Source: Kitasatospora sp. CB01950
Lineage (GTDB): Bacteria; Actinomycetota; Actinomycetes; Streptomycetales; Streptomycetaceae
Assembly (NCBI RefSeq): GCF_001905465.1
Contig: NZ_LISX01000017.1
Location: forward strand, 11,863-75,862
Direction: 5' to 3'
DNA length: 64,000 nt
The position numbers were made by a program, and so were the translations under genes. A model generated the notes under the pieces. It saw only the letters and a program-made list of their open reading frames with translations, was not told where the DNA came from and did no database searches. Positions within the stretch are counted from its first letter, which is position 1. Every line of letters starts with the position of its first letter. Of this stretch, positions 49,048 through 57,055 are shown piece by piece.

Positions 49048-49599
49048 ATGGCGACGATTCATCAGACCACTGTCACGCCGGGCAAGTTGGAGATGCTGGC
49101 CGAGTGGCTGCCGAAGCAGGACTGGTTCCGCCCCGGCGGCGGTGAGCTGGCCCGGGCCGGCGGGTTCCGGCTGGACGACCCGGCGGGCGAGGTGGGCATC
49201 GAGGTGTACGTGGTGACGGACGACCGGGCCGCCTACCTGGTCCCGATGTCGTACCGGGGCGCGCCGCTGGAGGGTGCGCCGGAGGGGGCGCTGATCGGCG
49301 TCACCGAGCACGGCGTGCTGGGCACGCGCTGGTTCTACGACGCCGAGCAGGACCCGGTGGCGCACGCGCAGTTCGCCGAACTGCTGGCCGGCCGGGCGGT
49401 GCCGCAGCACCAGGACGAGAGCGACACGGTGGACGGCACCGTCGCGGTCGCGGCCGCGCCCGAGGGTGCGGCGGCGACGGTGACGCTGCGCCGGGAGCTG
49501 ACCCCCGCCGGGGAGCCCGCTCCGGGCGAGGTGGTCGCCGGGTACACCGCGCCGGACGGTTCGGCGGCCCGCGCGGTGTTCCTGACGGCCGGTGCCTGA
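49048..49599 (+). CDS. Maltokinase N-terminal cap-like domain protein
   Basis: 183 residues. It begins MATIHQTTVTPGKLEMLAEWLPKQDWFRP and continues with a strand-rich domain (GIEVYVVTDDRAAYLVPMSYRGAPLEGAPEGALIGVTEHGVLGTRWFYDAEQDPVAHAQF). This is the 'cap' of bacterial maltokinases found alone in many actinobacteria; there is no kinase domain. The exact role is unknown. GAGAGGGAGG precedes ATG 49048. It is convergent with the PP2C-like gene, 6 nt away. Confidence 0.82.
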   Translation: MATIHQTTVTPGKLEMLAEWLPKQDWFRPGGGELARAGGFRLDDPAGEVGIEVYVVTDDRAAYLVPMSYRGAPLEGAPEGALIGVTEHGVLGTRWFYDAEQDPVAHAQFAELLAGRAVPQHQDESDTVDGTVAVAAAPEGAAATVTLRRELTPAGEPAPGEVVAGYTAPDGSAARAVFLTAGA

Positions 49600-49605
49600 G
49601 GACCG

Positions 49606-50427
49606 TCAGAGCCGGGCGTAGAGCGCCGCGGCGTCGTCGTGGGCCTTGCCGCGGGGCCAGCGGACGCAGTCGGCGTCGGTGAGCTCCGCGGCACGGACCT
49701 GGGCGATCAGCTCGGCGGGGCCGGCCTCGGCGAGCAGTCGGACGGCGTCGGCCCAACTGCCCAGTCCCAGGCGGTCGGTGAAGCGGGCGGCGCCGTCCGA
49801 GAGGGCGGCGACCCCGTGCAGGTCGGCGCGGGCGACGACGCCGGTCTCGGCGTGCCGGGCGGCCTCGGGAGCGGTGGCGGCGATCCACGGCCCGTGGCCG
49901 GTGTTGCGGGCGGCGCGGACGGCGATCGCGTACCGCAGGTACAGGTCGGCGCGTTCGACGGTGCCGGGGACGGTCGACCAGACCTGGCGGCGCAGCGCCT
50001 CGCCGTCGGGGAAGCGTTGGTTGTCGCCGATCACCCGGGGCGGTCCGGCCTTGGGGTGCAGCACCAGCAGGGAGTCGCCGAGGGCCAGGTACTCCAGGGC
50101 GTCGCCGCGCAGGCGGGCGGCGACCACCATGGCGGCGGGCGTGTTGGGGTTGGCCAGGTCGCAGCTGCCGCCGTGCAGGGCGGCGGTGTCGGCGATGGCG
50201 TCGGCCAGGCAGTCGGTCATGGCCCGGTCGGGGTGGCCGGTGAGCCGGGCGACCAGGTGCGCGCCGAGGCGGCGCACGTACCAGGGGATGCCGTGGCCGC
50301 AGCCGGAGTCCAGGGTGTCCGGGGCGCTGGAGCCGTCCAGCAGCACCAGGGCCTCCGGGGTGGCCACCACGAAGTCCTCGCAGGCCCGGTCCGGGCGGCG
50401 CGCGTCGACTGCCAGCTGTACCCGCAT
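49606..50427 (-). CDS. PP2C-like protein phosphatase family protein
   Basis: 273 residues. The order EDFVVATPEALVLLDGSSAPD, NTPAAMVVAARLRGDALEYLALGDSLLVL, GVAALSDGAARFTDRLG and KAHDDAAALYARL follows the PP2C fold: metal-binding Asp in LLDGS, ALGDS, LSDG and the final DDAA. It would remove phosphate from Ser/Thr or act on small phosphoesters. It lacks a membrane segment. Start ATG 50427 begins the fold; an upstream frame to 50631 is not supported. Confidence 0.82.
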   Translation of the reverse strand: MRVQLAVDARRPDRACEDFVVATPEALVLLDGSSAPDTLDSGCGHGIPWYVRRLGAHLVARLTGHPDRAMTDCLADAIADTAALHGGSCDLANPNTPAAMVVAARLRGDALEYLALGDSLLVLHPKAGPPRVIGDNQRFPDGEALRRQVWSTVPGTVERADLYLRYAIAVRAARNTGHGPWIAATAPEAARHAETGVVARADLHGVAALSDGAARFTDRLGLGSWADAVRLLAEAGPAELIAQVRAAELTDADCVRWPRGKAHDDAAALYARL

Positions 50428-50563
50428 GCCCTTCAGTCTGCGACGGCCGCCCGCCGTTCGAACAGGGGCTGTTCGGCCCGCTGTTCGGCACTCCTGCACG
50501 GCGATTCGGACATAATGGGTCAAGGTATGGCAACTTGCCGAGGCTTCGTGACAGGAGAGTCCC

Positions 50564-50698
50564 ATGGTCTGGCAGTTCTTCGTCCTGGTGATCGCCTCGT
50601 TCGGCTTCCCGACCCTTGCCCTGCTGTTCATGATGGGCGGCCTGGAGTACCGCGACGAGCGGCAGCACCGCCACCACGGCCTGATCCACCGGGGCTAA
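50564..50698 (+). CDS. 44-residue membrane miniprotein
   Basis: The frame reads MVWQFFVLVIASFGFPTLAL and continues with a hydrophobic stretch ending MGGLEYRDERQHRHHG. It is one transmembrane helix with a polar, His/Arg-rich C-terminal tail. GGAGAG lies 6 nt upstream of ATG 50564, and codon usage is GC3-rich, supporting expression. Function unknown. Confidence 0.65.
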   Translation: MVWQFFVLVIASFGFPTLALLFMMGGLEYRDERQHRHHGLIHRG

Positions 50699-50773
50699 GT
50701 GTCGGCCGACACCGCCCCCTTTCGGCATGGGATGGTGTGCACCAGCACTTCCCACCCGTCCAGGAGGTCCCCA

Positions 50774-51016
50774 ATGAGCAGCGACACCGCCCCGGCAGCC
50801 GAGCCCGCGCCGGAGGCCGCGGCCGACGCCACCACCGACACCGACGCCGAGACGACCGGGCAGGACGACCAGAAGGCCAAGTTCCTGGCCGCGCTGCAGC
50901 GCAAGGGCGGCAAGAACCGGGGCGCCGGCGGCGGCCCCGGCAGCGACTCGAAGGTCCACGGCACCGCCGCCGCGGCCGGCGGCAAGCGCACCTTCCGCCG
51001 CAAGAGCGGCGGCTGA
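50774..51016 (+). CDS. DUF5302 small disordered protein
   Basis: 80 residues. An acidic, Ala/Thr-rich N-terminus (AEPAPEAAADATTDTDAETT) is followed by KAKFLAALQRKGGKNRGAGG and a basic end KRTFRRKSGG. This is the DUF5302 pattern common in streptomycetes. AGGAGG lies 7 nt upstream of ATG 50774. The charge split resembles small nucleic-acid-binding proteins, but no function is known. Confidence 0.85.
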   Translation: MSSDTAPAAEPAPEAAADATTDTDAETTGQDDQKAKFLAALQRKGGKNRGAGGGPGSDSKVHGTAAAAGGKRTFRRKSGG

Positions 51017-51036
51017 GCGCCCCGCGCCACCGCAGT

Positions 51037-51076
51037 GCCGAACGGCCGGTCCCCGCGCGGGGGCCGGCCGTTCGGC
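51037..51076 (+). terminator. Terminator after DUF5302 gene
   Basis: A perfect 13-bp stem (51037-51049 with 51064-51076), 20 nt after the stop, between convergent genes. Confidence 0.88.
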
Positions 51077-51082
51077 GTCCGG

Positions 51083-51325
51083 TCAGTCCTGGTGTTCGCC
51101 CGGGAGGTACGGGGTCTCGCGGAGGTACAGCGCTCCGCAGGTGTGGCAGTTGTGGTCGGGGTCGCGGGTCCAGTGGGTGGCGTCCTGGACGGGCGCGGCG
51201 GGGTCGAGCGTCTTGCCGCACAGGGCGGTGAGGTCCGCGTCGCGGACGATGTGCCAGCTGACCACGGAGTCCGTGGCGCCGCCGGGGCCGGTCTCGGCGC
51301 GCATCTGATGCATCATGATCACCAT
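51083..51325 (-). CDS. Small Cys-containing hypothetical protein
   Basis: About 80 residues (start uncertain among ATG 51325, 51316 and 51313). It reads SWHIVRDADLTALCGKTLDP and HWTRDPDHNCHTCGALYL. Three Cys in the pattern C...C-x2-C plus nearby His suggest a small zinc-binding site. Similar sequences occur in streptomycetes near regulatory genes, as I recall. No ribosome site is clear. Function unknown. Confidence 0.65.
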   Translation of the reverse strand: MVIMMHQMRAETGPGGATDSVVSWHIVRDADLTALCGKTLDPAAPVQDATHWTRDPDHNCHTCGALYLRETPYLPGEHQD

Positions 51326-51372
51326 CGTCCGCCGACCGGACATCTCCGGCAATTCGCGCGCCCCCAGTGGGG

Positions 51373-51771
51373 TCAGAGCTGCCCCGGGGGTTCCGACAGC
51401 ACCTCGCGGACCTCGATCGGCATGTTCATCGGCCGGCCGTCGTGCCCGGGTGCGGCGGACAGCGCGGCGGCGATCTCCAGCACCCGCTCGTCGGTCGCGC
51501 AGTCGACGATCCACCAGCCGAACAGGAACTCCTTCTCCGCCGGGAACGGCCCGTCGACGACGTCCGGCCCGCCCTCGCCGGCCCGGACGATCCGCGCCGT
51601 GTCGGGCAGCGCCAGGCCCTTGGCCTCGACGAGTTCGCCGCCGGCGGTGAGCTCGGCGACCGAGCGGCGCATGAAGGCGATGTGCGCGGCGGTCGCTGCC
51701 GGGTCCCAGTCGGGGATCGGCGGGATGTCGCTCTGCGACTGGCTGAAGTGCATCTGCAGCATGTGCGTCAC
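51373..51771 (-). CDS. YCII/DGPF-domain protein
   Basis: 132 residues. The DGPF motif is in VVDGPFPAEKEFLFGWWIVD, preceded by AHIAFMRRSVAELTAGGELVEAKGL, typical of the YCII-related DGPF family often encoded near ECF41-type sigma factors; none is nearby here. Members are small dimeric alpha/beta proteins of unknown activity. GTG 51771 has GAGGAG 9 nt upstream. Confidence 0.85.
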   Translation of the reverse strand: MTHMLQMHFSQSQSDIPPIPDWDPAATAAHIAFMRRSVAELTAGGELVEAKGLALPDTARIVRAGEGGPDVVDGPFPAEKEFLFGWWIVDCATDERVLEIAAALSAAPGHDGRPMNMPIEVREVLSEPPGQL

Positions 51772-51867
51772 GGCGGACGGCTCCTCTCGGTGCGGGCGCT
51801 TTCGCCCCCCATCGTCCCGGGGACGGAGCCGCGGCGCGGTTCTCGACACCGCGCCGGACCCCTCCGG

Positions 51868-53106
51868 TCACACCGCGGGCCGCAGCGCCCGCCATGCGGC
51901 CAGGGTGGTCAGCAGCAACGCCGCGCCGGCCAGCGAGAAGCCGGTCCGGGCGCCGACGTGCTGGGCGACGAAGGTGACGGCGAGCCCGGTGAACGGGAGG
52001 GTGCCGGTCATCGCGCTGCCCCACAGCGACATCACCCGTCCGCGCATCTCCGGGGCGGAGCGCAGCTGGGCGAGGGTGTTGGCGGTGGCGATGAACCAGA
52101 TCGAGGCGACGCCGACGGCGGCCATGCCGACGACCGCGAGGACGGCGTTCGGCGCCAGTGCGGTGGCCAGCACCGCGACCGAGGTGACCACCGCCAGCCG
52201 GCGCACCCGGCGCGGCGTCGGCTCGGGCGCGGACGCGGCGAGCAGCGCGCCGGGCAGGCCGCCGAGGCCGAACGCGGCCATCAGCAGGCCGTACCCGCCG
52301 GGGCCGAGGTGCAGCGAGCGGTCGACCAGCGGCGGGACGGTCAGGTTCATCGCGAAGACCAGCCCGCTGGCGGCGGACATCGGCAGCAGGCCGCGGACGA
52401 GCGGCGAACGCCAGGCGTAGGCGAGGCCGTCGCGGGCGCCGGTCTTCGGCGGCCGGCCCCCGGCGGTGCGCTCGACGGGGGCGGGCGGGTGCAGCCTGCC
52501 CAGCGCGATCAGCGGCGCGAGGTAGCCGAGCGCGTTGAAGGCGAACGCCCAGGACGGCCCGCCGAAGTTCAGCAGCGCGCCGGCCACGCCGGGGCCGATC
52601 ACCCGGGAGGCGTTGAGCGCCACCTCCCACAGGCCGACGGCGCTGGCGACCGCCCCGGGGCCGACCAGGTCGACCACGAAGACCTGGCGGGCCGGGGCGT
52701 CGACGGTGGCGACCAGTCCGGTGCAGGTGGCGAGGGCCAGCAGCAGCCACAGTCGCGGGCCGAACAGGGCGGTGGTGACGGCCAGCGCGAGGCCGAGCAG
52801 CAGCATCAGGGTCTGGGTGACCATCAGCAGGCGGCGCCGGTCGGAGCGGTCGACGACGGCACCGGCCCACGGCCCGAGCAGCAGCGTGGGGCCCCAGGTG
52901 CAGGCGGTCAGCACGGTCAGCCAGACGGCGTCCCCGGTGAGCCGGTAGACGATCCAGGAGAGCACGACGCCTTGGGCGAGGGCCCCGGACGCGGACATCA
53001 GCTGGCCGGCGAACCAGATGCGGAAGTCCCGTCCGCGCAGGGCCTGTCCCATCCGGGCCAGCGGGCGACTGGGGGCGGAGAGCGGCTCCGCAGCAGTGGT
53101 GGTCAT
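51868..53106 (-). CDS. MFS exporter (EntS/MFS_3-like)
   Basis: 412 residues with about 12 hydrophobic helices. Motif A-like GAVVDRSDRRRLLM follows helix 2, and the start RGRDFRIWFAGQLMSASGALAQGVVLSWIVYRLTG is typical of the enterobactin exporter-like MFS_3 family. The cytoplasmic loop in the middle (HPPAPVERTAGGRPPKTGARDG) separates the two halves. It probably exports a small molecule. GGAGGGGG precedes ATG 53106. A DasR-like box lies 18 nt upstream of the start. Confidence 0.9.
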   Translation of the reverse strand: MTTTAAEPLSAPSRPLARMGQALRGRDFRIWFAGQLMSASGALAQGVVLSWIVYRLTGDAVWLTVLTACTWGPTLLLGPWAGAVVDRSDRRRLLMVTQTLMLLLGLALAVTTALFGPRLWLLLALATCTGLVATVDAPARQVFVVDLVGPGAVASAVGLWEVALNASRVIGPGVAGALLNFGGPSWAFAFNALGYLAPLIALGRLHPPAPVERTAGGRPPKTGARDGLAYAWRSPLVRGLLPMSAASGLVFAMNLTVPPLVDRSLHLGPGGYGLLMAAFGLGGLPGALLAASAPEPTPRRVRRLAVVTSVAVLATALAPNAVLAVVGMAAVGVASIWFIATANTLAQLRSAPEMRGRVMSLWGSAMTGTLPFTGLAVTFVAQHVGARTGFSLAGAALLLTTLAAWRALRPAV

Positions 53107-53123
53107 GGTCCCCCTCCGGTGAA

Positions 53124-53135
53124 TGGACTAGACCA
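53124..53135 (-). promoter_or_regulatory. DasR-type (dre-like) palindrome before MFS gene
   Basis: On the minus strand the site reads TGGTCTAGTCCA, differing at one position from the DasR/GntR consensus TGGTCTAGACCA. It overlaps a TATGGT -10-like box and lies 18 nt before the start codon, so binding would block transcription. Confidence 0.55.
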
Positions 53136-53198
53136 TAACCGGAGCACCCGGGCACGTGACCAGCGGGTTTCGGGCGGAGGGTTCGACCTGCGGAGCCG

Positions 53199-53861
53199 TC
53201 AGGACGCGGTGCGCAGCAGCGGCGCGGTGAGGATCTTGTCGAAGCTGACGGTGGCGCCGCGCTGCGGGTGGGTGCGCAGCTGCACGTGGTCGGCGAGCGC
53301 GTGGATGAGGAACAGGCCGCGGCCGCACTCGGCGGTCAGGTCGGGCAGCGCGCCGGGGTCGGCGGCCGGCAGGGCGGGGCGCAGCGCGGGCAGCACGTGG
53401 GTGTCGTAGGGGGCGGGCCGGTCGGCGGCGGGGCTGCGGGTGGCCAGCACCCGGGCGGGGACGGAGGCCCGGCCGCGGCGGGTGCGGGCGCGCGGCGCGG
53501 GCCGGTCGGCGGGGCGCTCGGACGCGGGGTGCCCGGCGGAGCCGGGGGCGGAGGCAGCGGCGGGACGGCGGCGCGGGCCGGGCCGGGACGCGACCGGCGG
53601 GCCCGGGGCGGGGCTGGTGTTGGCGACCTCGATCCGCAGCCGGTCGCCGCTGAGCGCGGCGGTGACCTGGAAGGTGTCGCCGAGGTGTCCGGGCCCGGCG
53701 TGTTCGACGGCGTTGGCGCAGGCCTCGGTGAGGGCGAGGCCGAGGTCGAAGGCGTCCTGCGGGTCGACTCCGGCGGAGTCCATGGCGCCGAGCAGGATGC
53801 GGCGGGCGAGCGGCACGCTCGCCGGGTCGCGCTTGAGGTGCAGAGTCCACCAGATGTCCAC
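53199..53861 (-). CDS. Anti-sigma-type ATP-binding protein (HATPase_c_2) with disordered insertion
   Basis: 220 residues from GTG 53861 (GGAGGG 8 nt upstream). The N-box is LGLALTEACANAVEHAG, and the later GRGLFLIHALAD is the G-box of GHKL kinases such as RsbW/SpoIIAB. Between them is a 65-70-residue Pro/Ala/Arg-rich insertion (around SRPGPRRRPAAASAPGS to SPAADRPAPYDTHV) with no fold. Streptomycete genomes contain dozens of such stand-alone ATPases that bind anti-sigma antagonists. The insertion is unusual. No sigma or STAS gene is adjacent. Confidence 0.82.
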   Translation of the reverse strand: MDIWWTLHLKRDPASVPLARRILLGAMDSAGVDPQDAFDLGLALTEACANAVEHAGPGHLGDTFQVTAALSGDRLRIEVANTSPAPGPPVASRPGPRRRPAAASAPGSAGHPASERPADRPAPRARTRRGRASVPARVLATRSPAADRPAPYDTHVLPALRPALPAADPGALPDLTAECGRGLFLIHALADHVQLRTHPQRGATVSFDKILTAPLLRTAS

Positions 53862-54091
53862 GGGAGATCCCTCCTGGCTGCGGCTCCACATACAACTAGC
53901 TATCTCCTCGGCGGCGCGCGGTGAACCGTCCGCACGCGCCGGTACCGCCCGTTCGGCGGATGGACTGCCCCGGTCCGGTGTGCCGATCGGCGCGTGGGCG
54001 GGTGTGTGCGCCGGTCGGGTTCCGGCCATTTCGGGCGGGTTCCGGGGCCTGCCCCGGGTGTCCGCGTAGGCGGTGAGATGATGGCCCGGCC

Positions 54092-54916
54092 ATGACTGAC
54101 CCGACCGCCGCCGCCCGCCGGGGCGCCGCCCTGCCCGCCGTGCGGGCCGCGGCGGCCGCCTGGGATCTGCGGGTGCTGCGCGCGGTGCCGTTCGCGCTGG
54201 TGTGCACGCTGGTGGCGGCCTTCGGGCACGCCCGGGCGGGCGGCGCGGTGGCGCCGGACACGCTGGCGGCGGGTTTCGCCGCGGTGTGCGCGGTGGCGGC
54301 GCTGCTCGGCGGGCGGGAGCGCTCGCTGGGATCGATCGCGGCGGCGCTGGGCGTCGGTCAGCTGGGCCTGCACCTGCTCTTCCACCGCTTCGGCGAGGGC
54401 CTGGGCGGCGGCGCGGCGATGGCGCATCCGGGAATGGCCGGAAACGGCGGGTCGGACGCGCTGGTGTCCGCGGCGGGTCGGCTGCTGTGCAACGACACGC
54501 CCGGTGACGGTCTGACGGTCGTCCCGGTGGACACCACGGCGGACCAGGTGGTGAGCGCGGCGGGCCTGGACCCGCAGGCGTTCGCGACGGTGGCGCCGCA
54601 CGCGGCCGGCGGGCTGGGTCTGACGTCCGGCATGGTGCTGGCGCACCTGGCGGCGGCCGTGGTCGCGGGCTGGTGGCTGCGGCGCGGCGAGGCCGCGCTG
54701 TGGCGGCTGGTGCGCACGGCGGCGCTGACCGCCCGGGAGTGGGCCGCGCCGCTGCGGACCGCGGTGGCGCTGCTGGTGGCGCTGCTGCTGGGCGGGGAGC
54801 GCCCGGCGCCGGCGCGGCCGGCCGGGCGTCCGGAGGACTGGCCGCTGCCGGTGGCGGCGGCGCTGCGGCACTGCGTGCTGCGCAGGGGACCGCCCGCGGT
54901 GGCGTTCGCGCGCTGA
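54092..54916 (+). CDS. Membrane protein of the copper locus
   Basis: 274 residues, Ala/Leu/Gly-rich, with four to five hydrophobic helices (ALVCTLVAAFGHA, LAAGFAAVCAVAALLGG, ALGVGQLGLHLLFHRFG, MVLAHLAAAVVAGWWLRRG, TAVALLVALLLGG). His residues lie in HLLFHRFGEG and MAHPG. The position before the YcnI/Sco/PCuAC genes is repeated in streptomycetes, so copper transfer is the likely context. The exact role is unknown. Confidence 0.75.
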   Translation: MTDPTAAARRGAALPAVRAAAAAWDLRVLRAVPFALVCTLVAAFGHARAGGAVAPDTLAAGFAAVCAVAALLGGRERSLGSIAAALGVGQLGLHLLFHRFGEGLGGGAAMAHPGMAGNGGSDALVSAAGRLLCNDTPGDGLTVVPVDTTADQVVSAAGLDPQAFATVAPHAAGGLGLTSGMVLAHLAAAVVAGWWLRRGEAALWRLVRTAALTAREWAAPLRTAVALLVALLLGGERPAPARPAGRPEDWPLPVAAALRHCVLRRGPPAVAFAR

Positions 54917-55052
54917 GCCGGGCCCGGCGAGGGTCGGGGTTCGGGCGCGCACCGCTGCCGCCGTGCCCGCGTTGTACCGACCGGGCCGGTCGAGTCCCCA
55001 CCTCCCCTTTCTGTCGCGCTGTCGCGCGGCCACTCTCCCCAGGAGTCCCCTG

Positions 55053-55772
55053 ATGCGTTCCCTCTCCGCCCGTCGTTCCGTCGGCGCGCTCGTGGTGGCG
55101 GCCGGCGCCCTGCTGGCGTCCGCCGTTCCGGCGTTCGCGCACGTCTCCGTCCAGCCGGGCAGCGCCCAGCAGGGCGGGTACACGGCCGTGGCGTTCCGGG
55201 TGCCGAACGAGAGCGACACCGCGTCCACCGTGAAGCTTGAGGTCAGCCTGCCGCTGGACCACCCGCTGGCGTCGGTGCGCACCCAGCCGCTGCCGGGGTG
55301 GACGGCGAGCTTGGAGAAGTCGAAGCTCGACAAGCCGCTGGACTCGCACGGCCAGCAGATCACCGAGGCCGTCTCCAAGATCACCTGGACCGCAGACGCC
55401 GGCACCAAGATCGCGCCCGGGCAGTTCCAGGAGTTCAAGGTCTCGCTGGGCGCGCTGCCCACCGACACCGACAAGCTGACCTTCAAGGCGCTGCAGACGT
55501 ACGACAACGGCGACGTGGTCCGCTGGATCGAGGAGTCCAAGGACGGCCAGCCGGAGCCGGCCAAGCCCGCGCCGGTGCTGAGCCTGGCCAAGGCCGACGC
55601 GGCCGGTGACCACCACTCGGCGGACACCTCCGCGAAGTCCGCCGACGCCGCCGCGCCCGCCGCGAAGTCCTCCGACTCCGCCGCCCGCACCCTGGGCGTG
55701 GTCGGCATCGTGGTCGGCGTGATCGGCGCGGCGCTCGGCGTGGCCGGGCTGCGCCGCCGCTCCGCGAACTGA
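55053..55772 (+). CDS. YcnI/DUF1775 copper-binding membrane protein
   Basis: 239 residues. A signal peptide ends at AFA, so the mature protein begins HVSVQPGSAQQGGYTAVAFRVPNES; the N-terminal His is the known YcnI copper ligand, with Trp in LPGWTASLE also conserved. The C-terminal helix is VVGIVVGVIGAALGVAGL with a basic tail, anchoring the domain outside. YcnI (DUF1775) binds Cu(II). AGGAG lies 7 nt upstream of ATG 55053. Confidence 0.92.
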   Translation: MRSLSARRSVGALVVAAGALLASAVPAFAHVSVQPGSAQQGGYTAVAFRVPNESDTASTVKLEVSLPLDHPLASVRTQPLPGWTASLEKSKLDKPLDSHGQQITEAVSKITWTADAGTKIAPGQFQEFKVSLGALPTDTDKLTFKALQTYDNGDVVRWIEESKDGQPEPAKPAPVLSLAKADAAGDHHSADTSAKSADAAAPAAKSSDSAARTLGVVGIVVGVIGAALGVAGLRRRSAN

Positions 55773-55852
55773 TCCCCGTCGGGCGGGGCCGTACTGCGCG
55801 GCCCCGCCCGACAGACCGCTCTCCCCGCATCCCGTACGGAACGGAAAGTCCC

Positions 55853-56536
55853 TTGGCACCCCTCCGCAGCACCCGGCCCCGGCTCCTGTCGGCCGCCGCC
55901 CTCGTCCTCGGCGCCACGCTCGCGCTGTCCGCCTGTTCCTCGTCCTCCTCGGGCGGCGGGGAGAGCAGTGGGGCGGCGAAGGTCAGCAAGACGTCCTCGT
56001 CCAGCCAGTACCGGGGCACCGTGCTCAGCAAGCACTTCGACAAGCCGGACCTGGTGCTGAACGACACCTCCGGGCAGCCGTACGACCTGAAGGCGCGCAC
56101 CGCCGGGCGGACGGTGCTGCTGTTCTTCGGCTACACCAGCTGCCCGGACGTCTGCCCGACCACCATGGGCGACATCGGGGTCGCGATGGCGAAGCTGACG
56201 CCGGAGCAGCGGCAGAAGATCGACATCGTGTTCGTCTCCACCGACCCGGAGCGCGACACCCCGCAGGTGCTGCGGACCTGGCTGGACTCGATGGGCAAGG
56301 ACTTCGTCGGGCTGACCGGCGACCTGGCGAAGGTGAAGGCCGCCGCCAAGCCGCTGGGCATCATGGTCGAGGACCCGGTGGTCGCCGCGAACGGCTCGGT
56401 GACCTCCACGCACGGCGCGCAGGTGCTGGCGTTCCTGCCCGGCGACGACAAGGCGCACCTGCTGTACATGGCCGGCACCACGACGGACACCTACCGGCAC
56501 GACCTGGAGCTGCTCGCCCAGGGGGTGGCGGTGTGA
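55853..56536 (+). CDS. sco: SCO1/SenC copper chaperone lipoprotein
   Basis: 227 residues from TTG 55853. The lipobox is LALSAC. The thioredoxin-like fold has GYTSCPDVCPTTMGD with Cys97 and Cys101, and a C-terminal His in STHGAQV, the three Cu ligands of Sco proteins. Sco delivers copper to the CuA site of cytochrome c oxidase, and in Streptomyces it also takes part in copper transfer on the cell surface. The stop overlaps the start of the PCuAC gene. Confidence 0.94.
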   Translation: MAPLRSTRPRLLSAAALVLGATLALSACSSSSSGGGESSGAAKVSKTSSSSQYRGTVLSKHFDKPDLVLNDTSGQPYDLKARTAGRTVLLFFGYTSCPDVCPTTMGDIGVAMAKLTPEQRQKIDIVFVSTDPERDTPQVLRTWLDSMGKDFVGLTGDLAKVKAAAKPLGIMVEDPVVAANGSVTSTHGAQVLAFLPGDDKAHLLYMAGTTTDTYRHDLELLAQGVAV

Positions 56537-57006
56537 GCCGCGGATTCCGGCGCAGCGCGCTGATCGGGGCCGGCCTGGCGACCGTGCTGGCGGCGGGCAC
56601 CGCGGTGGTGGCCTGCCAGTCCTCGGGCGGTTCGGCCGCGCCGAAGCTGTCGGTGGCCGACCCGTACATACCGCTGCCCGCCACTCCCGGCGGGATGGGC
56701 GCGGGCTACCTGACGGTGCGCAACGACGGCGGCGCGGACCAGTTGGTGAAGGTGACCAGCCCGGGCGCCGGGTCGGTGACCATGCACCGCTCCACCGAGC
56801 AGACCATGGAGGAGGTCGGCGCGCTGGAGGTGCCCGCGCACGGGAGTCTGAACCTGGCGCGCAACGGCAACCACCTGATGATCATGGACTGGTCGAAGCA
56901 GCCGGCCCTCGGCGACGAGCTGGAACTGGACCTGGAGTTCGCCAAGGCGGGCACCGTGGTGGTCAAGGTCCCGGTGAAGCCCTTGACGTACCGGCCGGGA
57001 AGCTAG
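56533..57006 (+). CDS. PCuAC (DUF461) copper chaperone
   Basis: 157 residues from GTG 56533, overlapping the Sco gene. Lipobox VVAC. The Cu(I) site is the classic H-M pattern: VTMHRSTEQTMEEV and later GNHLMIMD supply two Met and two His. It passes Cu(I) to Sco or to the oxidase; called ECuC in S. lividans, as I recall. A short 50-nt gap leads to the CopCD gene. Confidence 0.93.
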   Translation: MSRGFRRSALIGAGLATVLAAGTAVVACQSSGGSAAPKLSVADPYIPLPATPGGMGAGYLTVRNDGGADQLVKVTSPGAGSVTMHRSTEQTMEEVGALEVPAHGSLNLARNGNHLMIMDWSKQPALGDELELDLEFAKAGTVVVKVPVKPLTYRPGS

Positions 57007-57055
57007 GGTCCCGGCGATGGCAGCAGACGGCGTGGCGACGAGAAGAGGCGCACAG

